Shown here one piece after another: positions 15,573 through 25,625 of a DNA stretch of 64,000 nucleotides. The stretch comes from Mucilaginibacter sp. (GTDB lineage: Bacteria > Bacteroidota > Bacteroidia > Sphingobacteriales > Sphingobacteriaceae). The notes under the pieces are model-generated. The model worked only from the letters and a program-made list of their open reading frames with translations. It was not told where the DNA came from and did not search any database. Each line of letters starts with the position of its first letter. Position 1 is the first letter of the stretch. The stretch is taken from positions 26,211-90,210 of the forward strand of contig JAQBOA010000085.1 in the NCBI GenBank assembly GCA_028288305.1, given 5' to 3'. Both the position numbers and the translations under genes were made by a program.

Positions 15573-17708
15573 GTGAAAAAAATAATGTTTATTATTTGGT
15601 TTTTTATGCCTGTTGTTGCTTTTGCAGCTTCGAAGGCAGATACTGTTATCCATCTTGACAGTATTTCAAAATGGGGGAATGACCTGAATCAAGGCTGGAA
15701 ATTTCATGCTGGAGATAACGCAGCCTGGGCCGAACCCGCTTTTGATGACAGCAACTGGCAGGCCATTTTTCCTGCAACACCAATTCATTTTTTACACGAG
15801 GTGCGGAAAGCGCAAATTGGGTGGTTCAGATTAAGGTTGTTAATAAGTAAAGCACTACGCGGTAAAACATTTGCCATTAGGATTTATCAAATGGGGGCCT
15901 CGGAAATTTACATGAATGGAAAACTAATTATACAATACGGTAAAGTGAGCAGCACTTATGCACAGGAACAAACATATAACCCCAACGGTGAACCTCTTAC
16001 CATTCAGTTGAGTGACAAACCCGAGCAGATAATAGCCATCCGTTACTCATATTGTAAGCAAAATGTATACATTAATAACGGCAACAGCGCTTTTGATATG
16101 GCAATAGTGCCGCCGGCTATGGCATGGAATTACTACACCAATTACACGAATTATTTTGTACACCGCGCCTTCGCGCTCGGTATATTTATGATACTTGGCG
16201 TTCTGCACTTAGCTATTTACGTGGGTTACCGTAAACGTAAAATAAATCTTTATTTGTCATTATTGTCTTTTGTACAGTCTGCTTGCTTTATGAATGCCTT
16301 TTACGGCAATGTGCATAACACAACTTTTTTGTCGAATGCGCAAATTTTCTTTTATTTAGCAGCCCCATTCGCCTTTATATTTTACCTTACGATGGTTTAC
16401 GAGCTTTTTAACATGCCCAAAAAGTTATTGTACAAATTGCTGGTTGCTCTTTGTATACTTATTATTCCTTTTGAGTTTCTTGGTCAATTGGGCTCCACAG
16501 AGGTTGTGCTTGGTTCGTGCGGCATAGTGGTGTATTTAGAAATTACTCGAATCAGTATCATCGCTTTGAGGAGAAAGCTGCACGGGGCAATATTATTTTT
16601 TTGCGGACACCTAATTGGGTTTTTTTGCTTTTTCGCCTTCAACTATATCACCGTTTTCAATGTTAACGTATCTTTCGACATCCTGGTAATTACTGTTGAT
16701 CTTGCCTTTTTAAGTCCCGCACTTTTTCTTTCTATCCTCCTGGCGCGCGAATTCGCCCAAAATAATATTTCATTGAAATTAAAGCTCGAAGAAGTGCAAA
16801 GGCTTTCAGAAAAAAACCTTGCCCAGGAATTGGAAAAGCAGCAATTACTTGCATCTCAAAATGAATTATTGGAACACCAGGTAATTGAACGAACACGTGA
16901 ATTAAATAACTCGCTGCAAAATCTGAAGTCCACTCAAAATCAACTCATACAATCAGAAAAAATGGCCTCCCTTGGCGAGCTTACAGCTGGTATTGCTCAC
17001 GAGATACAAAACCCGCTAAACTTTGTAAATAATTTTTCGGAAGTGAGTGCAGAACTGACACAGGAGCTAAAAGAAGAACTGAGAAGCGGGCATACAGAAG
17101 ACGCCATTGCAATAGCCAATGACCTGGAGCAAAACCTGGGTAAAATTAAACACCACGGCAAACGTGCCGATGCAATAGTAAAAGGCATGCTGCAGCATAG
17201 CCAATCGGTCAGCGGATCGAAAGAACCTACCAATATAAACGCTCTTGCAAATGAATACATGCGCCTCTCCTACCATGGGTTAAGAGCAAAAGATAAGAGC
17301 TTCAATGCCGAACTGGTAACGCATTTTGATGAAAAACTTCCAAAAGTGAACGTTATACCGCAGGATATGGGCCGGGTAATGCTCAATTTGTTTAACAACG
17401 CATTTTACGCTGTAAATCAAAAACAGAAAACAGCAGGCGAAGAATATAAGCCTGAAGTATCTGTGACTACTTCTATCGAAAAAGGACAACTAATTATCCA
17501 GGTAAAAGATAACGGTGTTGGCATCCTTGATTCTATCAAAGAAAAAATCATGCAGCCGTTCTTTACTACCAAGCCAACAGGTGAGGGAACAGGTTTAGGC
17601 CTTTCATTAACTTATGATATGGTGGTGAAGGGGCATGGAGGCAGCATACAGGTTAATAGTATTGAAGGCAATGGTTCGGAATTTAGTATTCAATTACCAA
17701 CCAACTAA
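15573..17708 (+). CDS. 7TM sensor histidine kinase 2 with jelly-roll ectodomain
   Basis: A 711-residue kinase whose sensor differs from its three neighbours. The signal peptide (1-18) is followed by a jelly-roll, sugar-binding-like ectodomain (about 30-190; WAEPAFDDSNWQ and GWFRLRL resemble glycoside hydrolase family 2 binding domains). Seven membrane helices follow (about 195-405, 7TMR-DISM style), then a coiled coil and the shared kinase core with His476 in GIAHEIQNPLNF. The start is GTG at 15573, 6 nt after the previous stop; an ATG 12 nt further on is also possible. The ectodomain suggests sensing of a carbohydrate or other small ligand. Confidence 0.88.
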   Translation: MKKIMFIIWFFMPVVAFAASKADTVIHLDSISKWGNDLNQGWKFHAGDNAAWAEPAFDDSNWQAIFPATPIHFLHEVRKAQIGWFRLRLLISKALRGKTFAIRIYQMGASEIYMNGKLIIQYGKVSSTYAQEQTYNPNGEPLTIQLSDKPEQIIAIRYSYCKQNVYINNGNSAFDMAIVPPAMAWNYYTNYTNYFVHRAFALGIFMILGVLHLAIYVGYRKRKINLYLSLLSFVQSACFMNAFYGNVHNTTFLSNAQIFFYLAAPFAFIFYLTMVYELFNMPKKLLYKLLVALCILIIPFEFLGQLGSTEVVLGSCGIVVYLEITRISIIALRRKLHGAILFFCGHLIGFFCFFAFNYITVFNVNVSFDILVITVDLAFLSPALFLSILLAREFAQNNISLKLKLEEVQRLSEKNLAQELEKQQLLASQNELLEHQVIERTRELNNSLQNLKSTQNQLIQSEKMASLGELTAGIAHEIQNPLNFVNNFSEVSAELTQELKEELRSGHTEDAIAIANDLEQNLGKIKHHGKRADAIVKGMLQHSQSVSGSKEPTNINALANEYMRLSYHGLRAKDKSFNAELVTHFDEKLPKVNVIPQDMGRVMLNLFNNAFYAVNQKQKTAGEEYKPEVSVTTSIEKGQLIIQVKDNGVGILDSIKEKIMQPFFTTKPTGEGTGLGLSLTYDMVVKGHGGSIQVNSIEGNGSEFSIQLPTN

Positions 17709-17717
17709 GCATATTAC

Positions 17718-19730
17718 ATGAGAACCTGTATAAAAATATTATTACTGATGATTTTACCGACAGTAATAAATGCGCAACGGCATTTACCTGACAGTACTGC
17801 CCGGGCGCTAAAAAATGCGTCGAACGACTCTTTACGCTACCGGGCGAATATGGAGGCTTATTTTTACTTTGAAGAAACCAACAGAGATAGTGCACTTTAT
17901 TATGTTGAACAGACCTTGTTACTGGCAAAGAGAAATAATAAACAACTGTTAATTGCAAGAGCGCTTGCCAATAAAGGTTATGAATTAACAGGCTCAGCCC
18001 ATTATGCGGAGGCACTTAAGAGTTTGCTTCAAGCATTTGCAGTTGCGGGCGACCCCAAAAACGCCAGTAATAGCTGGTTTATAAACCATCCATCAACGCC
18101 CGAAAAAACAAGGCTTTTAATGTTATCCCTCATACACCACATGTTTGCCATTTTAATGGACAGAACAGAAAATACGGAACAGATGATCTATCATTTTAAG
18201 GAGGCAAAAAGAATTGGCCGGGAAATTAATAATCCAGGACGTATCATGCTTGCCGACATGAACCTGGGAGCTGCTTATATAGACCTTAACAGAATTGATT
18301 CTGCATTAATTTTTGAAAACTGGGCACGAAACCTTGCCATAAAGACCGGGCAAAAAAAATACCTGGGTTACATGTTAGGTTGCATCGGAGATATTGCTTT
18401 GAAAAAAGGCGATAAGGTAAAGGCGAAGCAGTTTTATTACGAAGGCGTTAATTCAGCCGCTGAAGAAAACAACTTATCCAGCATGCTATGGAATTATAAC
18501 AAGCTGACTAATCTTTACCTGGCGGACAAGGAAAAAGACTCAAGCCTCTATTTTTCCATCAAATTATTGAAAACTTTAAAAGCCTTAAGTGCACTAACAA
18601 ACCAGCGAGTTAATATCAGCACGGCATACGAGGACCTTTATAATAGTTATAAATTAAGAAAACAACAGGATAGCGCCTTTAAATACGCAGGGTTAGCCCT
18701 GGTTACTAAAGACAGCATATATAAAAAAAGGATTGCAGATTTAGCACAGTTTCAGAACATCTCCTTTCAGGAGCAACTTCGTTTACAAGACCTGGAAAAA
18801 GACAAAGTACTTTATCAAAACAAGATCAGAACCTATGGATTGCTTATCGGATTGGGTATTTTCCTCATCATCGCACTAATACTTTACCGTAACAATTTGC
18901 AGAAACATAAAGCAAATAAAATATTAGAAAGCACACTTAATAATCTTAAATCTACCCAAACTCAACTTATCCAATCCGAAAAAATGGCCTCCCTTGGTGA
19001 ACTCACTGCCGGTATTGCACATGAGATACAAAACCCGTTAAACTTCGTAAATAATTTTTCGGAAGTAAATAAAGATCTGCTTACTGAAATGAAAGATGAG
19101 ATTGATAACGGAAATCTTGACCAGGTAAAAGCTATTGCAGACGATGTTATCAATAATGAAGAAAAGATCAACCACCACGGCAAACGTGCTGATGCGATAG
19201 TAAAAGGGATGTTGCAACACTCGCAAAATAGCAGCGGCAAAAAAGTATCCGCAGATATTAATGCTTTGGCTGATGAATACCTGCGCCTTTCCTACCATGG
19301 TTTGCGTGCAAAAGATAAATCCTTCAACTCAGAAATTGTCACACATTTTAATTTTGATTTGCCTAAAATAAACGTCATCCCGCAGGACATTGGAAGGGTA
19401 TTACTCAATTTGTTCAACAATGCATTTTATGCAGTAAATCAAAAGCAGAAAGCAGCAGGTGCTGATTATAAACCAGAAGTAATCATAACTACATATTCAG
19501 AAAACAGCCACATTACTATCAAAGTAAAAGATAATGGTGTTGGTATACCCGATACTATTAAAGATAAAATAATGCAACCGTTTTTTACAACTAAGCCAAC
19601 GGGCGAAGGCACAGGGTTAGGTCTTTCATTGACTTATGATATGGTGGTGAAAGGACATGGGGGAAGTATCAAGGTTGACAGTACAGAGGGTGAAGGGTCG
19701 GAGTTTATTATTTCAATACCTGTAAACTGA
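17718..19730 (+). CDS. TPR-containing sensor histidine kinase 3
   Basis: A 670-residue paralogue of kinase 1: signal peptide (1-19), periplasmic TPR-like repeats (about 30-350), one membrane helix (YGLLIGLGIFLIIALILYR, about 374-392), coiled coil and kinase core. His435 is in GIAHEIQNPLNF; the N box is LLNLFNNAFYAVNQKQK and the G2 region GEGTGLGLSLTYDMVVKGHGG. It starts 9 nt after kinase 2. The sensor region has diverged strongly from kinases 1 and 4 while the core is nearly the same, so selection or gene conversion seems to hold the core constant. Confidence 0.92.
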   Translation: MRTCIKILLLMILPTVINAQRHLPDSTARALKNASNDSLRYRANMEAYFYFEETNRDSALYYVEQTLLLAKRNNKQLLIARALANKGYELTGSAHYAEALKSLLQAFAVAGDPKNASNSWFINHPSTPEKTRLLMLSLIHHMFAILMDRTENTEQMIYHFKEAKRIGREINNPGRIMLADMNLGAAYIDLNRIDSALIFENWARNLAIKTGQKKYLGYMLGCIGDIALKKGDKVKAKQFYYEGVNSAAEENNLSSMLWNYNKLTNLYLADKEKDSSLYFSIKLLKTLKALSALTNQRVNISTAYEDLYNSYKLRKQQDSAFKYAGLALVTKDSIYKKRIADLAQFQNISFQEQLRLQDLEKDKVLYQNKIRTYGLLIGLGIFLIIALILYRNNLQKHKANKILESTLNNLKSTQTQLIQSEKMASLGELTAGIAHEIQNPLNFVNNFSEVNKDLLTEMKDEIDNGNLDQVKAIADDVINNEEKINHHGKRADAIVKGMLQHSQNSSGKKVSADINALADEYLRLSYHGLRAKDKSFNSEIVTHFNFDLPKINVIPQDIGRVLLNLFNNAFYAVNQKQKAAGADYKPEVIITTYSENSHITIKVKDNGVGIPDTIKDKIMQPFFTTKPTGEGTGLGLSLTYDMVVKGHGGSIKVDSTEGEGSEFIISIPVN

Positions 19731-19736
19731 AAGACA

Positions 19737-21731
19737 ATGAAAAAAACGGCCTTAATCTTTTTATTGCTTTTTATTTCACTAATAGCTGTTGCACAAAGTA
19801 AAAAGGCCGACAGCCTTAGGCAGGCCTTAAACAACGCAAACACTCCCGATACCACCAGGTTACGCCTGTTACATAGTTTATCTCTTTATTATTTTCAATC
19901 TAAGCCCGATTCTTGCCTGATATTTGCGCAGCAGGCCTATGGCCTGGCGGTAAAACTGGGTCGCTTGAAAGATCAGGGCAGAGCACTTTCTCATATGGCC
20001 TCCTCATATGCCGGTTTAGGCGATTATGTAAAAAGCTTTTCACTAAATTTTAAGGCATTAAAGCTTTTCGAAACCGTTAACAATGTCCCAAATATGGTAC
20101 TCATCTATAATAATGTTGGCTATGATTATGTTCAAAAACAGGATTATTTAAAAGCGTTGCCTTATTTAAAACAGGGGCTGAAGTTATGGAATACTTACAT
20201 CGCTACGCATGTCATAAAAAGGCATAATGAAAGGGAGCTGCATAGTACACTGCTTATGAGTGTTGCTGAAGTGTTCCTGTATACAAACAAAATTGACTCG
20301 GCAGAGTATTACCTGAGAATCTGTGAAAGTGACGCAAGGAAAAATCATTTTAAGGACATATTAAATATTATTGAGCGCGACCTCGGCGAAGTGGAAATAG
20401 CCAGGGGGCATAAAAAAGCTGCGTTAAAACGGTACCAGGATGCGATTTCCATTTCAACGGCGAATGATGACCCAGAAACGTTGAGCAGTACTTTCCTGAG
20501 TGCCGCAAAACTGTTTCATCGGTATAAACAGCAGGATTCGGCTGAATATTACGCACAACAAGCTATTGAAGCAGCTCAAAAGGAAAAATTTCTGCAGGAC
20601 ATTTTGAACGCCGGGAAGGTTTTGTGTTCCTATTATGAGGAAGACCACAATTTAGTACAGGCTTATAAATATTTGAAAATAACCAGCGCGACAAAAGACA
20701 GTCTTTTCAGTCAGGACAAGGTAAAACAGTTATTATCATTGGATTTTGATGAAAAACAGAGGCAGCGCGATATAGAGGATGCCCATGTGCAGGCCCGCAA
20801 CAATATCCGGATATATGTATTATTTGCCGGCGTGCTTGTGCTTTTAATACTGGCGTTTATCTTTTGGCGTGTAAGTAAACAAAGAGCAAAGGCCAACCAA
20901 TTACTCCAGGCGCAAAAGCAGGAAGTAGAAGCAGCCATGTCAAAACTAAAATCTACCCAAACCCAACTTATCCAATCCGAAAAGATGGCCTCGCTGGGTG
21001 AACTCACTGCCGGCATCGCACACGAAATACAAAACCCACTAAATTTTGTAAATAACTTTTCGGAAGTAAGCGTTGAGCTGTTGACAGAGCTTAAAGAAGA
21101 AGCTGAAGCTGGTAACAATAAAGAGGTAATAGCTATTGCTGCCGATCTTACCCAAAACCTTGATAAGATCAGCCATCACGGCAAACGTGCGGACGCTATC
21201 GTGAAGGGTATGTTGAAGCATAGTCAATCCGGCAGCGGAGCAAAAGAGCAAACCAATATCAACGCCCTTGCCGATGAGAATATGCGCCTGGCCTACCATG
21301 GGCTAAGAGCAAGGGACAAATCTTTCAATGCGCAACTAATTACAAATTTTGATGCCAATCTTCCGAAGGTAAATGTAATTCCACAGGACATTAGCCGGGT
21401 ATTTCTCAACCTGTTTAATAATGCTTTTTATACTGTTAACCAAAAGTGGAAAACAGTGGGTGAAAATTATAAGCCGGAGGTATCAGTCTCGACCGCGATT
21501 GAAAACGGCTGGGTTATCATTAAAGTAAAAGATAACGGGATCGGTATTCCTGATGCTATTAAAGATAAAATTATGCAGCCGTTTTTTACTACCAAACCAA
21601 CGGGCGAAGGAACTGGGTTGGGGCTTTCATTAACCTATGATATGGTTGTGAAAGGACATGGCGGAACTATTAATGTTGATAGTCAGGAAAGTCAGGGTTC
21701 TGAATTTATCATTACCTTACCTTTAAGCTAA
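19737..21731 (+). CDS. TPR-containing sensor histidine kinase 4
   Basis: A 664-residue protein, last of the four. Signal peptide (1-19), TPR-like ectodomain (about 25-340), membrane helix (IYVLFAGVLVLLILAFIFWR, about 359-378), coiled coil and core with His429 in GIAHEIQNPLNF. Small changes set its core apart: NTVNQKWK-like FYTVNQKWK in place of FYAVNQKQK, DISRVFLNL in place of DIGRVLLNL, and MRLAYHGLRARDKS. It begins 6 nt after kinase 3. The four genes look like one transcript made by repeated tandem duplication with sensor swapping. Confidence 0.92.
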   Translation: MKKTALIFLLLFISLIAVAQSKKADSLRQALNNANTPDTTRLRLLHSLSLYYFQSKPDSCLIFAQQAYGLAVKLGRLKDQGRALSHMASSYAGLGDYVKSFSLNFKALKLFETVNNVPNMVLIYNNVGYDYVQKQDYLKALPYLKQGLKLWNTYIATHVIKRHNERELHSTLLMSVAEVFLYTNKIDSAEYYLRICESDARKNHFKDILNIIERDLGEVEIARGHKKAALKRYQDAISISTANDDPETLSSTFLSAAKLFHRYKQQDSAEYYAQQAIEAAQKEKFLQDILNAGKVLCSYYEEDHNLVQAYKYLKITSATKDSLFSQDKVKQLLSLDFDEKQRQRDIEDAHVQARNNIRIYVLFAGVLVLLILAFIFWRVSKQRAKANQLLQAQKQEVEAAMSKLKSTQTQLIQSEKMASLGELTAGIAHEIQNPLNFVNNFSEVSVELLTELKEEAEAGNNKEVIAIAADLTQNLDKISHHGKRADAIVKGMLKHSQSGSGAKEQTNINALADENMRLAYHGLRARDKSFNAQLITNFDANLPKVNVIPQDISRVFLNLFNNAFYTVNQKWKTVGENYKPEVSVSTAIENGWVIIKVKDNGIGIPDAIKDKIMQPFFTTKPTGEGTGLGLSLTYDMVVKGHGGTINVDSQESQGSEFIITLPLS

Positions 21732-21744
21732 CAAGTTAACTAAA

Positions 21745-21778
21745 TTTGAATTGCTAACTATGCGGTTTACTATATTTG
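21745..21778 (+). promoter_or_regulatory. Promoter of the GT87 gene
   Basis: TTTG at 21745-21748, 22-nt spacer, then TATATTTG at 21771-21778. The -7 box is a perfect match and the spacer one longer than usual. Transcription would begin near 21785, giving a leader of only about 14 nt. Confidence 0.55.
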
Positions 21779-21798
21779 CAGCACACCGGTAAAAACTA

Positions 21799-22977
21799 AT
21801 GTCAAAACTCACAAAACTCGTTCATAATAAACCTTTAGTATTAACACTTTATTTTGGTCTGAGTTTATTTGCTGTAGTTAAGAGTGTCATTCTCAATCAT
21901 ATTCATAATAATTACTTTGTTTATAAATACGGATTTCTGAATGTAATACACCAGTTACCCACTTTCGGGCCCCAGCCCCAGCATTACAATGATCTTTACC
22001 ATTACGGCCCGGTTTTCGCCTTTTTAATGGCTCCATTCGCGCTATTGCCTGATGGCTTGGGCGTTATACTCTGGGTAATGTTTAACGCCTGGGCTTTGTA
22101 CATTGCTATAAAGTTATTACCGCTAAAAGAAAACCAATACATAGTAATTTTACTGATCTGTGCCCATGAATTGATGACATCTTCTTCAAACGTGGAGATA
22201 AACCCTTTAATCGGCACTTTAATTATTTTGAGCTTCGTATTTATCCGGGACAAGAAAGATTTTTGGGCTGCTTTTGTCATTATTTTAGGAACATTTATAA
22301 AACTTTACGGCATTGTAGGGCTTGCCTTCTTTTTCCTTTCAAAAGATAAGCTAAAGTTTATTTTGAGTCTATTGTTTTGGTCGGTTGTATTGTTTGTATT
22401 GCCAATGCTCATCTCCTCCCCCTCCTATATCATTCAAACTTATCGCGATTGGTACGGAGACCTTGTATCAAAAAATCTGAGTAACATCGGCCCAAGCCTG
22501 CAAGACATTTCTGCTATGGGCTTAATCCGTCATTTATTTAATTACCGGCAGCTATCAAACTTAACCGTGTTAATACCGGGCATTTTACTTTTTTCTTTTT
22601 GGTATTTCCGGACAAAATATTTTAAAGTTATACCCTATCAATTATTGCTGCTGGCATCAACCTTAATTTTTGTAATTATTTTCAGCAGTTCATCAGAGTC
22701 ACCTACTTATATCATCGCCATTGTGGGGGTAGGCATTTGGTTTATGAACCTTGAAAGGCCCGTTACGCCGTTGGAAATATTTCTGTTGGTTTTAGCGCTT
22801 ATTTTAACTATCCTTTCCCCTTCGGATCTTTTCCCCAGGTATTTAAGAGACCATTATATAGTTCCTTATAAATTAAAAGCACTGCCCTGTGTACTCATAT
22901 GGCTAAAGATCATTTATGAAATAGCCACAAGGAAATTTGATCAAAAAAGTCTTGCAAAGACTGAAGCAAGTCAATAA
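21799..22977 (+). CDS. GT87-type polyprenyl-linked glycosyltransferase (integral membrane)
   Basis: A 392-residue protein with about ten hydrophobic segments. The sequence YNDLYHYGPVFAFLMAPFALLP, with a short acidic loop before it, matches the DUF2029/GT87 family, which uses polyprenyl-phosphate sugars as donors to glycosylate envelope lipids or glycans on the outer side of the inner membrane. No partner is encoded nearby. It lies alone, convergent with the DoxX-like gene, with a promoter only 20 nt upstream. Confidence 0.7.
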   Translation: MSKLTKLVHNKPLVLTLYFGLSLFAVVKSVILNHIHNNYFVYKYGFLNVIHQLPTFGPQPQHYNDLYHYGPVFAFLMAPFALLPDGLGVILWVMFNAWALYIAIKLLPLKENQYIVILLICAHELMTSSSNVEINPLIGTLIILSFVFIRDKKDFWAAFVIILGTFIKLYGIVGLAFFFLSKDKLKFILSLLFWSVVLFVLPMLISSPSYIIQTYRDWYGDLVSKNLSNIGPSLQDISAMGLIRHLFNYRQLSNLTVLIPGILLFSFWYFRTKYFKVIPYQLLLLASTLIFVIIFSSSSESPTYIIAIVGVGIWFMNLERPVTPLEIFLLVLALILTILSPSDLFPRYLRDHYIVPYKLKALPCVLIWLKIIYEIATRKFDQKSLAKTEASQ

Positions 22978-23025
22978 TCTTTAATCGTAAGCCACAAGCA
23001 TTTTAATATTCTTTTTACTCACGAC

Positions 23026-23838
23026 TTAAGACTTTTGACTCAAGACTTTCTTTGTACGATACCCATAAGCCATAAGGTAAGCAATACCACTAAATCCAAA
23101 GGCTTCAAATACGCTTGATACTTCGTTTCCCTGTAGACTGTAGGGATCGGCTATTGCCCTGGGAATGTGCAGGACAAGCAACCAAAGAAAGATCATCAAA
23201 GCTAGAAGGATCGCATTTAATTTTAGATTGATCCTCAAAATTATCATCACACCCGAACAAAAAAGGGCAATTCCCGCAAAATATGTCCAAAACATAGCGC
23301 CGGGAATCCAGGCAGGAACAAGTACAGATATGCCTTTTGTATACAAAAAGTGGTCGATACCAAAACTGACCATCGTTATACAAAAGAAAACGCTGCCAAG
23401 GGGGATGATTTTTTTTAATAAGTTTATGATTAAGGACTCCTTTTGATTGCTTTCGTTCCCAGAAGGAAAAGATCCAGCAATAACAAAGCCCCCGCCTGCT
23501 AATACAAGCTCTTTTTCGGCATTACCCCATTCGCCAAGATGTTTATAATATGGGTCGGCAATTAGTTCATAAGGAATCTGGCAGCAAAGAAATAACAAAA
23601 GAAACATGGCTCCTAAAATGAGCGATACAATATTTGCTTTTCTGTTAAAAACAATTGCAGTGCCCGCTATAATAATTATTGCACTTAAAAGATATACGAA
23701 AAAAGTGTGCCCTGGCCATGAAGCTGGCCATGGAGGTAAAATTACCGGACGAAAATCTGTATAAAAAATTTGCTGAACTCCTAAAGCTGCTACAAGGATA
23801 CCGTAAGATATACGTGCCACCTTAATTAATATTTCCAT
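23026..23838 (-). CDS. DoxX-like membrane protein with internal duplication
   Basis: A 270-residue protein with eight predicted membrane helices in two similar halves. Residues 10-95 (ILVAALGVQQIFYTDFRPVI, then CCQIPYELIADPYY) and 145-225 (MVSFGIDHFLYTKGISVLV, then LVLHIPRAIADPYS) share the same order of features: a short 'FYT/LYT' turn, a Pro-Trp loop, and a helix ending IADPY. Each half resembles a four-helix DoxX-type unit, so it looks like a fused tandem duplicate. The two halves are joined by a soluble linker (about 100-140). Function unknown. Its last codons reach into the hairpin-like run at 23027-23051. Confidence 0.6.
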   Translation of the reverse strand: MEILIKVARISYGILVAALGVQQIFYTDFRPVILPPWPASWPGHTFFVYLLSAIIIIAGTAIVFNRKANIVSLILGAMFLLLFLCCQIPYELIADPYYKHLGEWGNAEKELVLAGGGFVIAGSFPSGNESNQKESLIINLLKKIIPLGSVFFCITMVSFGIDHFLYTKGISVLVPAWIPGAMFWTYFAGIALFCSGVMIILRINLKLNAILLALMIFLWLLVLHIPRAIADPYSLQGNEVSSVFEAFGFSGIAYLMAYGYRTKKVLSQKS

Positions 23839-23974
23839 TTATTGCTGTTTGATTCAAATTACGGAAGTAATAGAATGTCAAGCAATTCATAGCCTGTACA
23901 TGTTGGAACAAGTTTATACAAGACGTTAATACTTATTCCTTGGTGGCCAAATTTATGCCATTAACAGGTAAAAA

Positions 23975-25576
23975 TTAAATTTCCCTTTCCGAGTCCCAGT
24001 TTTCTAAATAATCGGCAACACGCCTTACAAATGAGCCACCCAATGCACCGTCAACCACACGGTGATCATAAGATAGGGACAAGAACATCATATGACGGAT
24101 ACCTATCATATCTCCTTGCAAAGTTTCAATTACGGCAGGTTTTTTCTTGATAGCACCAACCGCTAATATAGCCACTTGCGGCTGGTTTATTATTGGCGTT
24201 CCCATTACATTTCCGAATGAACCAACGTTTGTAATAGTAAATGTACCACCCTGAACATCATCGGGCTTAAGTTTATTATTTCGTGCCCGGCTTGCCAGGT
24301 CATTAACGGCTTTTGTAAGACCAATAAGATTCAACTCATCTGCTTTTTTAATGACAGGAACAATGAGATTGCCGCTTGGCAAAGCGGTTGCCATGCTAAT
24401 GTTTATATCTTTCTTTTTTATGATCTGGGTGCCGTTGACGGAAATATTGATCATGGGCATATCTTTTATTGCTTTAACAACGGCTTCAATAAAAATTGGT
24501 GTGAACGTAATCTTTTCACCTTCCCGTTTTTCGAAACTACCTTTAATTTTTTCCCGCCATAAAACCAGGTTGGTTACATCTGCCTCAACAAACGAAGTTA
24601 CATGCGGCGAAACGTGCTTGCTCATTACCATGTGATCGGCAATTAAACGACGCATTCTATCCATCTCAATTATTTCATCTCCGGCAGATACAAATGCACC
24701 GCTACCAACTTTGTTTTCAGTATATTCTGGCTTCAGCGGCACAGGCTGTTGCTTTTCAGGACTTGGTTTTGGTTCCGGACTTTTAATAACAGGTTCAGAT
24801 ACTTGAGCAGCAGGCTGCCGCATTTCACTATTTATTACCGGGGATGCAGCAGTTAAAGGCGCCGTTTTATGTTCTGATGAATTATCAGCAGGAGCTTGTG
24901 TAATTGATGTTTTACCATTTTGCAAAGCTGATGCTGATTGATAATTATTTTGTATATAGCTTAACAAATCATCCTTAGTTAAACGGCCATCAGCGCCGGT
25001 TCCGGGAATTTTTTCCAGTTCAGTAATACTGATCCCTTCCTGGGCAGCGATATTTCTAACTAAAGGTGAATAGAAACGCAAAGAGCCTTTATTGGAATCT
25101 TCTGTTTGAACAGGGCGTTTTTGCTCTAACTGTTCTGTATAAGGTACTGATTCAGCAAATATTTGTTGTTCTTCATTGCGTTTTACTTCATTCACCGGGG
25201 CAGGATCAAGCTCATTTTTTACTTGCTGGTGAGCTTCCTGAATAGCATTTGACGGATCAATGGATCCGGAATGTTCTTCGCCGGAGTTAGAATATTCGGA
25301 AGCAGAAATATTATTTTTAATAGATTCTTCAGGCTCATCTGTTTCAATAATGGCTATAACAGCACCTACCTGAACAACATCGTCATTATTATAAAGCCGC
25401 TCAATTAACTTTCCCGGAACTGGCGAAGGAACATCGGAGTCAACCTTATCAGTAGCAATTTCCATTACTGTTTCGTCAGCCTCAATATAATCCCCTGGAC
25501 TTTTTGTCCATTTAATTATAGTTGCCTCTGCAACACTTTCCCCCATTTTAGGTAGTAAGAGTTTATATTTAGCCAT
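23975..25576 (-). CDS. Dihydrolipoyllysine acyltransferase (E2) of a 2-oxo acid dehydrogenase
   Basis: A 533-residue E2 subunit. The N-terminal lipoyl domain (1-78) has lipoylated Lys44 in MEIATDKVDSDVP. A long Pro/Ala/Ser/Gln-rich linker follows, then the peripheral-subunit-binding domain (about 165-205, SPLVRNIAAQEGI and GTGADGRLTKDDL), a second linker, and the catalytic domain (about 300-533) with the active-site His505 in LSYDHRVVDGALGG. It transfers acyl groups to CoA. Branched-chain and 2-oxoglutarate E2s are hard to separate by eye; the short MAKYKLLLPKMGES opening is typical of the branched-chain type. No E1 or E3 gene is in the window. It follows cinA by 49 nt. Confidence 0.9.
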   Translation of the reverse strand: MAKYKLLLPKMGESVAEATIIKWTKSPGDYIEADETVMEIATDKVDSDVPSPVPGKLIERLYNNDDVVQVGAVIAIIETDEPEESIKNNISASEYSNSGEEHSGSIDPSNAIQEAHQQVKNELDPAPVNEVKRNEEQQIFAESVPYTEQLEQKRPVQTEDSNKGSLRFYSPLVRNIAAQEGISITELEKIPGTGADGRLTKDDLLSYIQNNYQSASALQNGKTSITQAPADNSSEHKTAPLTAASPVINSEMRQPAAQVSEPVIKSPEPKPSPEKQQPVPLKPEYTENKVGSGAFVSAGDEIIEMDRMRRLIADHMVMSKHVSPHVTSFVEADVTNLVLWREKIKGSFEKREGEKITFTPIFIEAVVKAIKDMPMINISVNGTQIIKKKDINISMATALPSGNLIVPVIKKADELNLIGLTKAVNDLASRARNNKLKPDDVQGGTFTITNVGSFGNVMGTPIINQPQVAILAVGAIKKKPAVIETLQGDMIGIRHMMFLSLSYDHRVVDGALGGSFVRRVADYLENWDSEREI

Positions 25577-25625
25577 TAGACAGTATATATATTAGTGTTG
25601 CAAAAATACCGGATTTTGTGATTAT

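Noticed and set aside
22978..23051. Stutter hairpin between GT87 and the DoxX-like gene
   Set aside because: Only the cgacttaagacttttgactc arm is clear; the other side is too weak to call a pair.
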